Source: Sphingomonas oleivorans (GTDB taxonomy: Bacteria > Pseudomonadota > Alphaproteobacteria > Sphingomonadales > Sphingomonadaceae). From it: DNA of 64,000 nt. Both the position numbers and the translations under genes were made by a program. Position 1 is the stretch's first letter; each line of letters opens with the position of its first letter. The stretch covers positions 62,001-126,000 of the forward strand of contig NZ_NWBU01000004.1 in NCBI RefSeq assembly GCF_003050615.1, in the 5' to 3' direction. Below the pieces are notes generated by a model. It ran no database searches. It had not been told where the DNA came from and saw only the letters and a program-made list of their open reading frames with translations. Of this stretch, positions 56,890 through 64,000 are shown one piece after another.

Positions 56890-58242
56890 ATGACCAAACG
56901 CATTGCGATCATCGGGGCGGGGCCGAGCGGACTGGCGGTGCTGCGCGCGTTCGAAAATGCCCGCCGCAAAGGCGCCGATATTCCCGAGCTGACATGCTTC
57001 GAGAAGCAGGACGACTGGGGCGGCCTGTGGAAATATAGCTGGCGCACCGGGCTCGATCATTATGGCGAGCCGGTCCATGGCAGCATGTATCGCTATCTCT
57101 GGTCGAACGGACCGAAGGAATGCCTGGAATTCGCCGACTATTCCTTCGAGGAACATTTCGGCCGGCCGATCCCCTCTTATCCGCCGCGCGCCGTGCTCCA
57201 CGATTATATTATGGGCCGCGTCGCGAAGAGCGACGTGCGCAAATATGTGCGTTTCGAAACGCCGGTCCGCTGGGTGGCCTATGACGAGGCGAGCGGCCTG
57301 TTCACCGTGCGCGTGAAGGATCTGAAGGCCGATCGCGACCATAGCGAGACCTTCGATCATGTGATCGTCGCCTCCGGCCATTTCTCGACGCCCAACGTCC
57401 CCTATTTCGAGGGGCTGGAAAGCTTTCCGGGCCGCGTGATGCACGCGCACGACTTCCGCTCCGCCGACGAATTCGCCGGCAAGGACATGCTGATGATCGG
57501 CAGCAGCTATTCGGCGGAGGATATCGGCACGCAATGCTTCAAATATGGCGCGCGCTCGGTCACCTTCAGCTATCGCTCGAAACCGCTGGGCTTCGACTGG
57601 CCCGAAGGTTTCGAGGAAAAGCCGCTGCTACGCAAGCTGGTCGGGAAGACCGCCTTCTTCGCGGACGGCACCAGCCGCAAGGTCGACGCGATCGTGCTGT
57701 GCACCGGCTATCAGCATAATTTTCCCTTCCTGCCGGATGAGCTGCGGCTGAAGACGAACAATCGCCTCTATCCGCTCAATCTCTACAAGGGCGTGGCGTG
57801 GCAGCCGAATCCGAAGCTGTTCTACATCGGCATGCAGGACCAATATTATACCTTCAACATGTTCGACGCGCAGGCCTGGTATGCACGCGACATGATCCTC
57901 GGCCGCATCGCCATGCCCGATGCCGATACGCGCCAGGCAGATATATTGGATTGGCGCAGGCGTGAGGAAGCGATCGAAAATCCCTTCCAGGGGATCGACT
58001 TCCAGACCGGATATGTGCGCGATCTTCTATCCGCCACCGACTACCCCTTCCTCGATGTCGATGCCGTCGCCGCGCTGTTCAAGGAATGGGAGCATGACAA
58101 GGAACACAGCATCCTTGGCTATCGCGACAAATCCTACCGCTCGGTGCTGACCGGCAATATGGCGCCCGTCCACCATACCAAATGGATGGAGGCAATGGAC
58201 GACTCGCTCGCTGCCTTCCTCGCCGTGCCGGACGCCGCATAG
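56890..58242 (+). CDS. tmm: Trimethylamine monooxygenase
   Basis: A 450-residue flavin-containing monooxygenase that closely matches bacterial trimethylamine monooxygenases. GAGPSG at residues 9-14 binds [15 protein letters not shown] near residues 179-190 is the FMO fingerprint, and GSSYSAED near residues 204-211 is the NADPH motif, with a Tyr in the position reported to be important in Tmm. [20 protein letters not shown] and the end [21 protein letters not shown] are Tmm-specific. It oxidises trimethylamine to TMAO with NADPH and oxygen in the cytoplasm. It is the first gene of the tmm-tdm pair; the tdm GTG follows its stop by seven bases. Confidence 0.93.
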   Translation: MTKRIAIIGAGPSGLAVLRAFENARRKGADIPELTCFEKQDDWGGLWKYSWRTGLDHYGEPVHGSMYRYLWSNGPKECLEFADYSFEEHFGRPIPSYPPRAVLHDYIMGRVAKSDVRKYVRFETPVRWVAYDEASGLFTVRVKDLKADRDHSETFDHVIVASGHFSTPNVPYFEGLESFPGRVMHAHDFRSADEFAGKDMLMIGSSYSAEDIGTQCFKYGARSVTFSYRSKPLGFDWPEGFEEKPLLRKLVGKTAFFADGTSRKVDAIVLCTGYQHNFPFLPDELRLKTNNRLYPLNLYKGVAWQPNPKLFYIGMQDQYYTFNMFDAQAWYARDMILGRIAMPDADTRQADILDWRRREEAIENPFQGIDFQTGYVRDLLSATDYPFLDVDAVAALFKEWEHDKEHSILGYRDKSYRSVLTGNMAPVHHTKWMEAMDDSLAAFLAVPDAA

Positions 58243-58249
58243 GCCCCCT

Positions 58250-60541
58250 GTGACGGCCGAGACCATGGCCTTCATCGCCGCTTCGGCCACAGGCACATGC
58301 GAGGAACGCCTCGTCGTCGCCGGCGGGGGTGCCAGCCTGTTCGCGCTGCATCCGGGCGACCGCTGCCGCATCACCGATCCGGAAGGCCTGCAGCCCGGCA
58401 TGCTTCACATGCTGGCGCCGATGGACTCGGCGGCGGATCTGTTGCCTGCCCTTGCCGCGCATCATGTGCCCACACTGGCTCCGTCCGACGCGGTCATGCG
58501 CCTGCTCAGTGCGATTGCAGCTGATGCCGACAGGCCCGGCCGCATTGCCAGCTTCGCGCTGTTCGACGATGGCGGCGCACCCGGCGCGATAATCGAGTTC
58601 GCTGCGCCGGCCGGTGCCGTCTGCGTCATGGAAGCACCCGGCGCGGCAATGCTGCCCGATGCGCAAAACCCGCCGACGGAACTGCATATCCGCATCTTCC
58701 GAGCGGCGGCCGCACCTGCCGACGCCCCTGCCCTGCTGGCCCCGCCGAAGCTGGACCTCCGGGTGAAGGCGGCCTCCGCACGCGCCTATCGCGTCGCGGC
58801 GGGCGACTATATCCAGATCGTCGATGTCGAGGGGAAGCAATGTTCGGATTTCCTCGCCTTCGATGCCGCCGCGCTCGATGCGGGCGAGGAATATGGCCTC
58901 GATGCCGTTACCACGCGCACGCTGATGGGCACGGCCTTCGCCAGCCCCGGCCTTCATTCCAAATATTTCGATGCGCGGATGAAGCCGCTGGTGGAAGTCG
59001 TGCGCGACACGGTGGGCCGGCACGACACCTTCATGCTGGCGTGCAACGGCAAATATTATGATGATCTCGGCTATCCCGGCCACGACAATTGCACCGACAA
59101 TTTCAACCGCGCGCTCGATCCCTTCGGGGTAGCGCCGCGCAGGGGCTGGCCGGCGATCAACTTCTTCTACAACACCATCGTCGGGCCGGACGACGGGATC
59201 GGCATGGACGAGCCCTGGTCGCGCCCCGGCGACTATGTTCTGCTGCGCGCGCTGACCGATCTCGTCTGCGCCTCTTCCTCCTGCGCCGACGATGTCGATC
59301 CGGCCAATGGCTGGAACCCCACCGATATCCAGGTCCGCGTCTATGACCGCACGACCGATTTTTCTCCGGGGATAGCCCATCGCATGACTGCCGACGCCGC
59401 GCCTCGCCTGTCCCGCCAGACGGGCTTCCATCCGCGCACCGCCGCGCTCACCCGCAACTTCGTGGAATATCGCGGTTTCTGGCTGCCCACTTGCTTCACC
59501 GGCGAGGGGCCGGTGGCGGAATATTGGGCCTGCCGCGAGCGCGCCGTTGTCATGGACCTGTCGGCGCTGCGCAAGTTTGAGGTGATCGGCCCGGATGCCG
59601 AGGCGCTGATGCAGATGGCCGTCACCCGCGACATCAGCAAGCTCGCCGTCGGCCAGATCGTCTATACCGCCATGTGCCATGAAACCGGCGGCATGATCGA
59701 CGACGGCACGGTCTTCCGCCTTGCCCAGCATAATTTCCGCTGGGTGTGCGGCGAGGATTATTGCGGCGTGTGGCTGCGCGAGCTGGCGGCGAAGCATGGG
59801 CTGAAAGTGTGGGTCAAATCCTCCACCGACCAGCTCCACAATGTCGCGCTCCAAGGCCCGCTTGCGCGCGAGATACTCGCGCCGATCGTGGAAACGCCGC
59901 GCCATCTGGCGACGGTGGCCGAGCTCAAATGGTTCCGATTCACCACCGGCAGGATCGCAGGCATTCCGGTCGTCGTCTCGCGCACCGGCTATACCGGCGA
60001 GCTGGGCTATGAGATCTGGTGCCATCCGGACAGTGCCCCTGCGCTGTGGGATGCGCTGTTCGAGGCCGGCGCGCCGCGCGGCATGCTGCCCCTGGGGCTC
60101 GATGCGCTGGACATGCTGCGCATCGAGGCGGGGCTCGCTTTCGCCGGCTATGAATTTTGCGACCAGACCGATCCGTTCGAAGCCGGCATCGGCTTCACCG
60201 TGCCCGCCGGCAAGACGGCGCCCTATGTCGGCGCCGAGGCGCTGGCACGGCGCAAGGCGAGCCCGCAGCGCCTGCTCGTCGGCCTGAACGTGGAGGGGGC
60301 GGAACATATCGGCCATGGCGATCCGCTCTATGCGGGTCGCATGCAGATCGGCGTCATCACCAGCGCCACCCGCTCGCTCATCCTGAACAGGACGATCGCG
60401 CTGGCGCGGGTCGATATCGCTTATGGCACGATCGGCCAGACGATCGAGATCGGCAAGCTGGACGGCCATCAGAAGCGCATCGCCGCCACCGTCACCCGCT
60501 TCCCGCATTACGACCCGGACAAGATACGCGTACGCGCCTGA
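58250..60541 (+). CDS. tdm: Trimethylamine-N-oxide demethylase (DUF1989 + GcvT fusion)
   Basis: A 763-residue two-domain enzyme that splits TMAO into dimethylamine and formaldehyde. Residues 165-390 form the DUF1989-type metal domain with GKQCSDFLAFD, HDNC (C281) and CASSSC (C340 and C345). Residues about 400-763 are a GcvT/aminomethyltransferase-like tetrahydrofolate-binding domain (RTGYTGELGYEIWC, LGLDALDMLRIEAGL, YVGAEALARR) that could capture the formaldehyde. Residues 1-160 are a further N-terminal region. GTG at 58250 is the start, with an ATG at 58265 as alternative. It follows tmm closely, as in other TMA users. Confidence 0.92.
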   Translation: MTAETMAFIAASATGTCEERLVVAGGGASLFALHPGDRCRITDPEGLQPGMLHMLAPMDSAADLLPALAAHHVPTLAPSDAVMRLLSAIAADADRPGRIASFALFDDGGAPGAIIEFAAPAGAVCVMEAPGAAMLPDAQNPPTELHIRIFRAAAAPADAPALLAPPKLDLRVKAASARAYRVAAGDYIQIVDVEGKQCSDFLAFDAAALDAGEEYGLDAVTTRTLMGTAFASPGLHSKYFDARMKPLVEVVRDTVGRHDTFMLACNGKYYDDLGYPGHDNCTDNFNRALDPFGVAPRRGWPAINFFYNTIVGPDDGIGMDEPWSRPGDYVLLRALTDLVCASSSCADDVDPANGWNPTDIQVRVYDRTTDFSPGIAHRMTADAAPRLSRQTGFHPRTAALTRNFVEYRGFWLPTCFTGEGPVAEYWACRERAVVMDLSALRKFEVIGPDAEALMQMAVTRDISKLAVGQIVYTAMCHETGGMIDDGTVFRLAQHNFRWVCGEDYCGVWLRELAAKHGLKVWVKSSTDQLHNVALQGPLAREILAPIVETPRHLATVAELKWFRFTTGRIAGIPVVVSRTGYTGELGYEIWCHPDSAPALWDALFEAGAPRGMLPLGLDALDMLRIEAGLAFAGYEFCDQTDPFEAGIGFTVPAGKTAPYVGAEALARRKASPQRLLVGLNVEGAEHIGHGDPLYAGRMQIGVITSATRSLILNRTIALARVDIAYGTIGQTIEIGKLDGHQKRIAATVTRFPHYDPDKIRVRA

Positions 60542-60556
60542 CGCGTCCCGCCGGCG

Positions 60557-60588
60557 GCCACTGTCCGGGCCCGAACCCGGACGGTGGC
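60557..60588. terminator. Hairpin between tdm and amtB
   Basis: GCCACTGTCCGGG and CCCGGACGGTGGC pair with one T-G wobble over 13 bases, with loop CCCGAA. It lies between the convergent stops of tdm (60541) and the amt gene (60594), so it may stop both. Confidence 0.65.
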
Positions 60589-60593
60589 GTGGC

Positions 60594-61901
60594 TCAGCCC
60601 AGCCGATATCCCGTTTCGCCATGGCTGCTGAGGTCCAGCCCGGCCTGCTCATCCTCCTGGGACACGCGCAGCCCCACCGTCAGGTCCGCGATCTTGAGCG
60701 CGATATAGGTCGTCACCAGCGACACCAGCGCGCTGAAGCCGATCACGAAGATCTGGATGCCCATTTGCGAGATGATGTCCCGCCCCTCGGCATAGCCGGT
60801 GCCGCCCAGCGCCGGCGCCGCGAACAAGCTGGTCAACAGCCCCCCGGTCAGCGCGCCCACACCATGCACACCGAACACGTCGAAGGAATCGTCATAGCCG
60901 AAACGCTGCTTAAGATGATCGACCGCCCAGACGCAGATGGGCGAAACGATCGCGCCAATCGCAATCGCGCCCATCGGATGGACGAAGCCACAGGCCGGGG
61001 TGATCGCTACCAGCCCGGCGATCGCGCCGGAAACGACGCCCAACGTGCTCGGCTTGCCGCGATGCAGCCATTCCGTCGCCATCCACGCAACCGCGCCTGC
61101 AGCACCGCCCAGCAGCGTGTTGATGGTGATCAGCATGGCGAAGCCGTTCGCCGCCAGCGCGCATCCGCCGCAAAAGGCGAGCCAGCCGACCCACAGCATC
61201 GATCCGCCCGTCATCGTCATGGTGAGATTGTGCGGCGCCATCATTGCCGATCCCAGCCCCTGGCGCGGGCCGACCATGAAGGCGGCGACGAGGGCGGCAA
61301 TGCCGGCATTGAGATGGACGACATTGCCGCCCGCGAAATCCTGCACGCCGAGATGGAATATCCAGCCGCCGCCCCAAGCCATATGCGCCATCGGCACATA
61401 GTTGATCAGGAACCACAGGAGCATGAAGATCATCACCGCCGAAAAGCGGATGCGTTCGGCAAAGGCGCCGACGATGATCGGCGGCGTGATCGCCGCGAAC
61501 ATCATCATGAAGATGATGTAGAGATATTCGGGAATGGTGCCCGTCAGGCTATCCGGCGTGACGCCGCGGAGGAACAGCTTGGCGGTGCCGCCGATCACCG
61601 CAGGGAATGCCCCCGTGGAATCGAAGGCCAGCGAATAGCCCGCAACCGCCCATAACAGGCAGATCAGCGCCGCGCTGGCGAAGACCTGCGTCAGGATCGA
61701 CAGCGCATTCTTGGCCCGCCCCATCCCGGCATAGAAAAGCGCCAGGCCCGGCAGCATCATCAGCATCACGAACAGCGCGCACGTCGCCACGAAGGCGGTG
61801 TCCGCGCCGTTCGGTTCCGGCGTCGGCACCCCCTGCGCCAAGGCGGGCGATGCCGCCAGAATCCCTACCATCCAAGCAATTGCAAACCGTGGCAAACGCA
61901 T
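60594..61901 (-). CDS. amtB: Ammonium/methylammonium transporter (Amt family)
   Basis: A 435-residue Amt channel with a signal peptide (RFAIAWMVGILAASPALAQG) and 11 hydrophobic segments. The pore twin-His pair is present: VVHLNAG and FGVHGVGALTGGL. PNGADTAFV and FLRGV are family pieces. It passes ammonium and probably methylammonium. The ATG at 61901 is preceded by GGGGGG; the frame open to 62012 is not used. In this cluster it could recover methylamine or ammonia lost by diffusion. A repeat at 62054-62066 lies 153 bases upstream. Confidence 0.92.
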   Translation of the reverse strand: MRLPRFAIAWMVGILAASPALAQGVPTPEPNGADTAFVATCALFVMLMMLPGLALFYAGMGRAKNALSILTQVFASAALICLLWAVAGYSLAFDSTGAFPAVIGGTAKLFLRGVTPDSLTGTIPEYLYIIFMMMFAAITPPIIVGAFAERIRFSAVMIFMLLWFLINYVPMAHMAWGGGWIFHLGVQDFAGGNVVHLNAGIAALVAAFMVGPRQGLGSAMMAPHNLTMTMTGGSMLWVGWLAFCGGCALAANGFAMLITINTLLGGAAGAVAWMATEWLHRGKPSTLGVVSGAIAGLVAITPACGFVHPMGAIAIGAIVSPICVWAVDHLKQRFGYDDSFDVFGVHGVGALTGGLLTSLFAAPALGGTGYAEGRDIISQMGIQIFVIGFSALVSLVTTYIALKIADLTVGLRVSQEDEQAGLDLSSHGETGYRLG

Positions 61902-62053
61902 GCGACCCCCCGTCCGTTGCGCACCGCACATGATCGGGCGCCGCCGCGGCCGGGCGCGCGCGATGCAAGGCATCGCCAAACCCGGAACCGCGCCAGCCGG
62001 CGGCCCTCCCACAGCCGAAGGTTAGACAGGGCGCGAGTCTACTGCAAGCAAGT

Positions 62054-62066
62054 TTCCTGTTAGGAA
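62054..62066. promoter_or_regulatory. Short inverted repeat upstream of amtB
   Basis: TTCCTGTTAGGAA has five-base arms TTCCT/AGGAA with a three-base centre. It matches the mgsA/tmm site at 10 of 13 positions and may be the operator of the neighbouring XRE-cupin regulator. Confidence 0.45.
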
Positions 62067-62112
62067 TATAGAAAGGCGGGCGGCGCCGTTCGCCCACGGC
62101 GCCGCAACCTCC

Positions 62113-62772
62113 TCAGCTGGACGCGCGAGGATAGATGATGATCGAAAGATAGCGCATCGGATGGACGAGCAGCTGTTCCGGGCCATGCTGCGCGCCGGAA
62201 TCGAACAGCATCGTGTCGCCAGGCCGCAGATGATAGCTTTCGCCGCCATGCCGGTAGGTCAGCTCGCCTTCCAGCATGTAGATCAGTTCCACGCCTTCGT
62301 GGCTGAAGCTGGTATAAGGCACGGCATTTTCGTGCAGCGTGATGAGATAGGGTTCGACCACCACATCGCCGCGCAGCAGATGGCCGAGCAACTGATAGTC
62401 ATGGCCCGACTTGGTGCCCCGCCGCTCGATATGGACGCCGCGTCCGGCAGGCACGAAGGAGCAATCCTGCCGATCCTCGACCGAGGCGAACAGCGAGGAG
62501 ATCGGCACCGAAAGCGCCACGGCAAGCGACTGTACCGTCGTCAGCGACGGCGAGATCTGGCCATTCTCGATCTTGGACATCATGCCGAGCGAAATGCCTG
62601 CTGCCGTCGCGAGATCGGATACGGACAGATCCTGCCTCCGCCGCAGCAGCCGGATTTGCGCGCCGAGCGCCTTTTCCAGCGAGCGATGGTCGCTGCTTGG
62701 CGCGCTGGAGCCGGTTCGGAGTTCCTCGATCTCCGCCACCGCCTCCTTCAGATCCCTAACAATCTTTGCCAT
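62113..62772 (-). CDS. XRE-family regulator with C-terminal cupin domain
   Basis: A 219-residue regulator. Residues 35-90 hold a Cro/C1-type HTH (LGAQIRLLRRRQDLSVSDLA, TAAGISLGMMSKIENGQISPSL). Residues 130-215 are a cupin sensor with EPYLITLHENA, HEGVELIYMLEGELTYRHGG and LRPGDTMLFDSGAQHGPEQ, which carries the His/Glu ligands. Such regulators control amine or amino-acid genes (for example PuuR-like). The ATG at 62772 has AAGGTG upstream; a GTG at 62784 is in frame. It lies between the DUF3445 gene and amtB on the same strand and probably senses a methylated amine or an intermediate. Confidence 0.88.
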   Translation of the reverse strand: MAKIVRDLKEAVAEIEELRTGSSAPSSDHRSLEKALGAQIRLLRRRQDLSVSDLATAAGISLGMMSKIENGQISPSLTTVQSLAVALSVPISSLFASVEDRQDCSFVPAGRGVHIERRGTKSGHDYQLLGHLLRGDVVVEPYLITLHENAVPYTSFSHEGVELIYMLEGELTYRHGGESYHLRPGDTMLFDSGAQHGPEQLLVHPMRYLSIIIYPRASS

Positions 62773-62978
62773 GATATCTTGCACCTTCTTCGTATCTTGC
62801 GGGCTCCCTTAGGGCGATTGCGGACCGTATGAAATTACCCGGTCCCCGATCGCGGCAAAGCGAATGGCGGATGGCCTTGGCCGTGAGCGGAATATCCGCG
62901 AACCAGGCCGCCAATTGCCTACAGAATACGCTTCGAATGTGCCTATATATGGTGAATCCACGGCCGGCGCAGCAACCA

Positions 62979-64000
62979 TTACGCCGGCAAAACATCCACT
63001 TCCGGTGCAATCCCCTTGCCGGTCGGCGCGCCATCATCGAATTGCGCCAGATGCTCGATCGCCATCCGCCGATAGCGGCCGAGGCCCTTATAATCCTCCA
63101 GCGCGGGATCGATATCGCGCAGCACGCGATGGAGCCGCCGGCCCCATTTCGGCACGCGCGCCAACTCGTTCATGCTGGCCAGATAGGCCCGCACGCTGAA
63201 CAGGATCGCATTGGATCGGGGCAGGCGGTACAGCGTCTGCAATTCCACGCGCAGATGAAGCTTGTCCCCGACATTCTCGGGCGTCACGGTGGTGCGGTCC
63301 GGTCCCCATAAGGGATAATTTTCCGGTGACGTATCCAGCCGGGGATTGACGGTCATCGTCCAGTTCAGCCGCCGCACCGGCCGGCCATATTGCAGCCGCA
63401 GCAGATATTGCAGCGCCCGGTCGAACACGCCCAGATCGTGCGCCAGCGGCACCGGCCCGTGCCATTCGTGGAAGGTCATGCCCAGATCAAATTCCAGCGA
63501 CCAATCGGCCTGGCTCGTCACCATGCCGCCATCCATGTAGAGATTGCCGTCGCGCTGGTCCTGCAGGGTGAAATCGCCCTGCATCTGCCGGGTGATATAT
63601 TCGAAGGGCTCGAACGGCAGCGTCTCGGGCGCGCCGAAGACGAAGCTATCCTCGATGTTCAGCAGTCGGTTGCGCCACGTCCAGCGGTCGCCATCCTTCC
63701 CCAACTGGAAATGATCGGGATAATCCGCCGCCAGGCTCTCCATGATGAGCTCCAGCGTGTCCCACTGCGCGGCCATCATGTGCGGCAGCACCATGCAGCG
63801 ATTGGGATCCTGTGCCAGGACCAGTGCACGCTCGCGGCATTCGCCGATATAATGTTCGTCGATATCGAGTACCGCGTCGAATGCGGGCGTCGGCCCGCCG
63901 CGCACATGCGGCTCGATATTGACCGAATACATGTAGCTGTCTTCGACGAAGGGAAAAGGAAAGCGCAGTATCGCCGCGTCGCTATTGGCGTAGCGGAAGC
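62979..64000 (-). CDS. Haem-dependent oxidative N-demethylase, DUF3445 family (partial, start beyond window)
   Basis: A protein of the DUF3445/HODM alpha-subunit family, at least 340 residues here. These proteins bind haem and are the oxidative demethylase of dimethylamine (Dmm) systems. The frame remains open to base 64000, reading ...RYANSDAAILRFPFPFVEDSYMYS before the ATG at 63932, which matches the expected N-terminal part, so the real start lies beyond the edge. FTLQDQRDGNLYMDGGMVTSQADWSLEFDLG and FHEWHGPVPLAHD, separated by a few residues, are the core region, and PPRSNAILFSVRAYL-like LPRSNAILFSVRAYLA follows. It is upstream of the XRE-cupin gene on the same strand. It would convert dimethylamine to methylamine and formaldehyde; its ferredoxin/reductase partners would be outside the window. 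Confidence 0.83.
   Translation of the reverse strand, partial: FRYANSDAAILRFPFPFVEDSYMYSVNIEPHVRGGPTPAFDAVLDIDEHYIGECRERALVLAQDPNRCMVLPHMMAAQWDTLELIMESLAADYPDHFQLGKDGDRWTWRNRLLNIEDSFVFGAPETLPFEPFEYITRQMQGDFTLQDQRDGNLYMDGGMVTSQADWSLEFDLGMTFHEWHGPVPLAHDLGVFDRALQYLLRLQYGRPVRRLNWTMTVNPRLDTSPENYPLWGPDRTTVTPENVGDKLHLRVELQTLYRLPRSNAILFSVRAYLASMNELARVPKWGRRLHRVLRDIDPALEDYKGLGRYRRMAIEHLAQFDDGAPTGKGIAPEVDVLPA

Noticed and set aside
56767-57534. Open frame of 255 codons on the minus strand over tmm
   Set aside because: It is the complement of the well-supported tmm gene; no family motif and no SD.
58079-60652. Open frame of 857 codons on the minus strand over tdm
   Set aside because: Low stop density in GC-rich DNA; its translation is Arg/Asp/Gly-rich and shows no domain, while tdm on the other strand is clear.

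Overview
The window is GC-rich, tightly packed with genes, and looks like the chromosome of an alphaproteobacterium, most likely a sphingomonad. This is an inference from coding style, the OAR-like TonB receptor, and the mix of amylosucrase, CzcCBA, CopCD and Ohr/OhrR. No rRNA, tRNA, CRISPR array, insertion sequence or prophage was seen.

Layout. (1) 1-3.9 kb: the 3' part of an amylosucrase gene, a sodium/solute symporter and a LacI repressor with a perfect 20-bp palindromic operator, forming a glucan/sugar module. (2) 4-8.6 kb: DoxX, two small unknown proteins, a LysR regulator and an exported M14 carboxypeptidase. (3) 8.7-12.2 kb: nucleoside functions, with thymidine kinase convergent to an operon of TetR, exported nucleoside hydrolase and exported purine nucleoside phosphorylase. 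(4) 12.4-16.8 kb: Ohr/OhrR peroxide defence, an RhtA-like exporter, an aldo/keto reductase and CopC-CopD. (5) 17.1-38.2 kb: a long block for amine or amino-acid catabolism. It has a HAD hydrolase plus double cupin, a three-subunit HcnABC/hydroxyproline-dehydrogenase-like flavoenzyme, a dipeptide-type ABC importer with fused ATPases whose operon starts with a PuuB-like amine oxidase, two aldehyde dehydrogenases, a GNAT protein, a tartrate/isopropylmalate-type dehydrogenase, a class III aminotransferase, an Lrp regulator and an M20 amidohydrolase. (6) 38.2-44.4 kb: a His-rich small protein followed by czcCBA metal efflux. (7) 44.4-49.4 kb: Hsp20, FtrA-like regulator, rhodanese, GNAT, LysR and an MDR oxidoreductase. 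(8) 49.6-64 kb: an OAR-like TonB receptor and a methylated-amine degradation cluster.

The methylated-amine cluster is the most notable part. Trimethylamine monooxygenase (tmm) and trimethylamine-N-oxide demethylase (tdm) form one strand. Divergently, mgsA-mgsB-mgsC-gmaS encode N-methylglutamate synthase and gamma-glutamylmethylamide synthetase. An ammonium/methylammonium channel gene, a XRE-cupin regulator and a DUF3445 haem-dependent N-demethylase (cut by the window end) follow. Read together these predict TMA -> TMAO -> dimethylamine -> methylamine -> gamma-glutamylmethylamide -> N-methylglutamate. N-methylglutamate dehydrogenase is not in the window. A short inverted repeat recurs in the mgs/tmm and amt promoter regions and may be the shared operator.

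Most genes were identified by recognising family motifs in the translation. Starts were corrected where a Shine-Dalgarno sequence, a signal peptide or a 4-bp overlap decided them.
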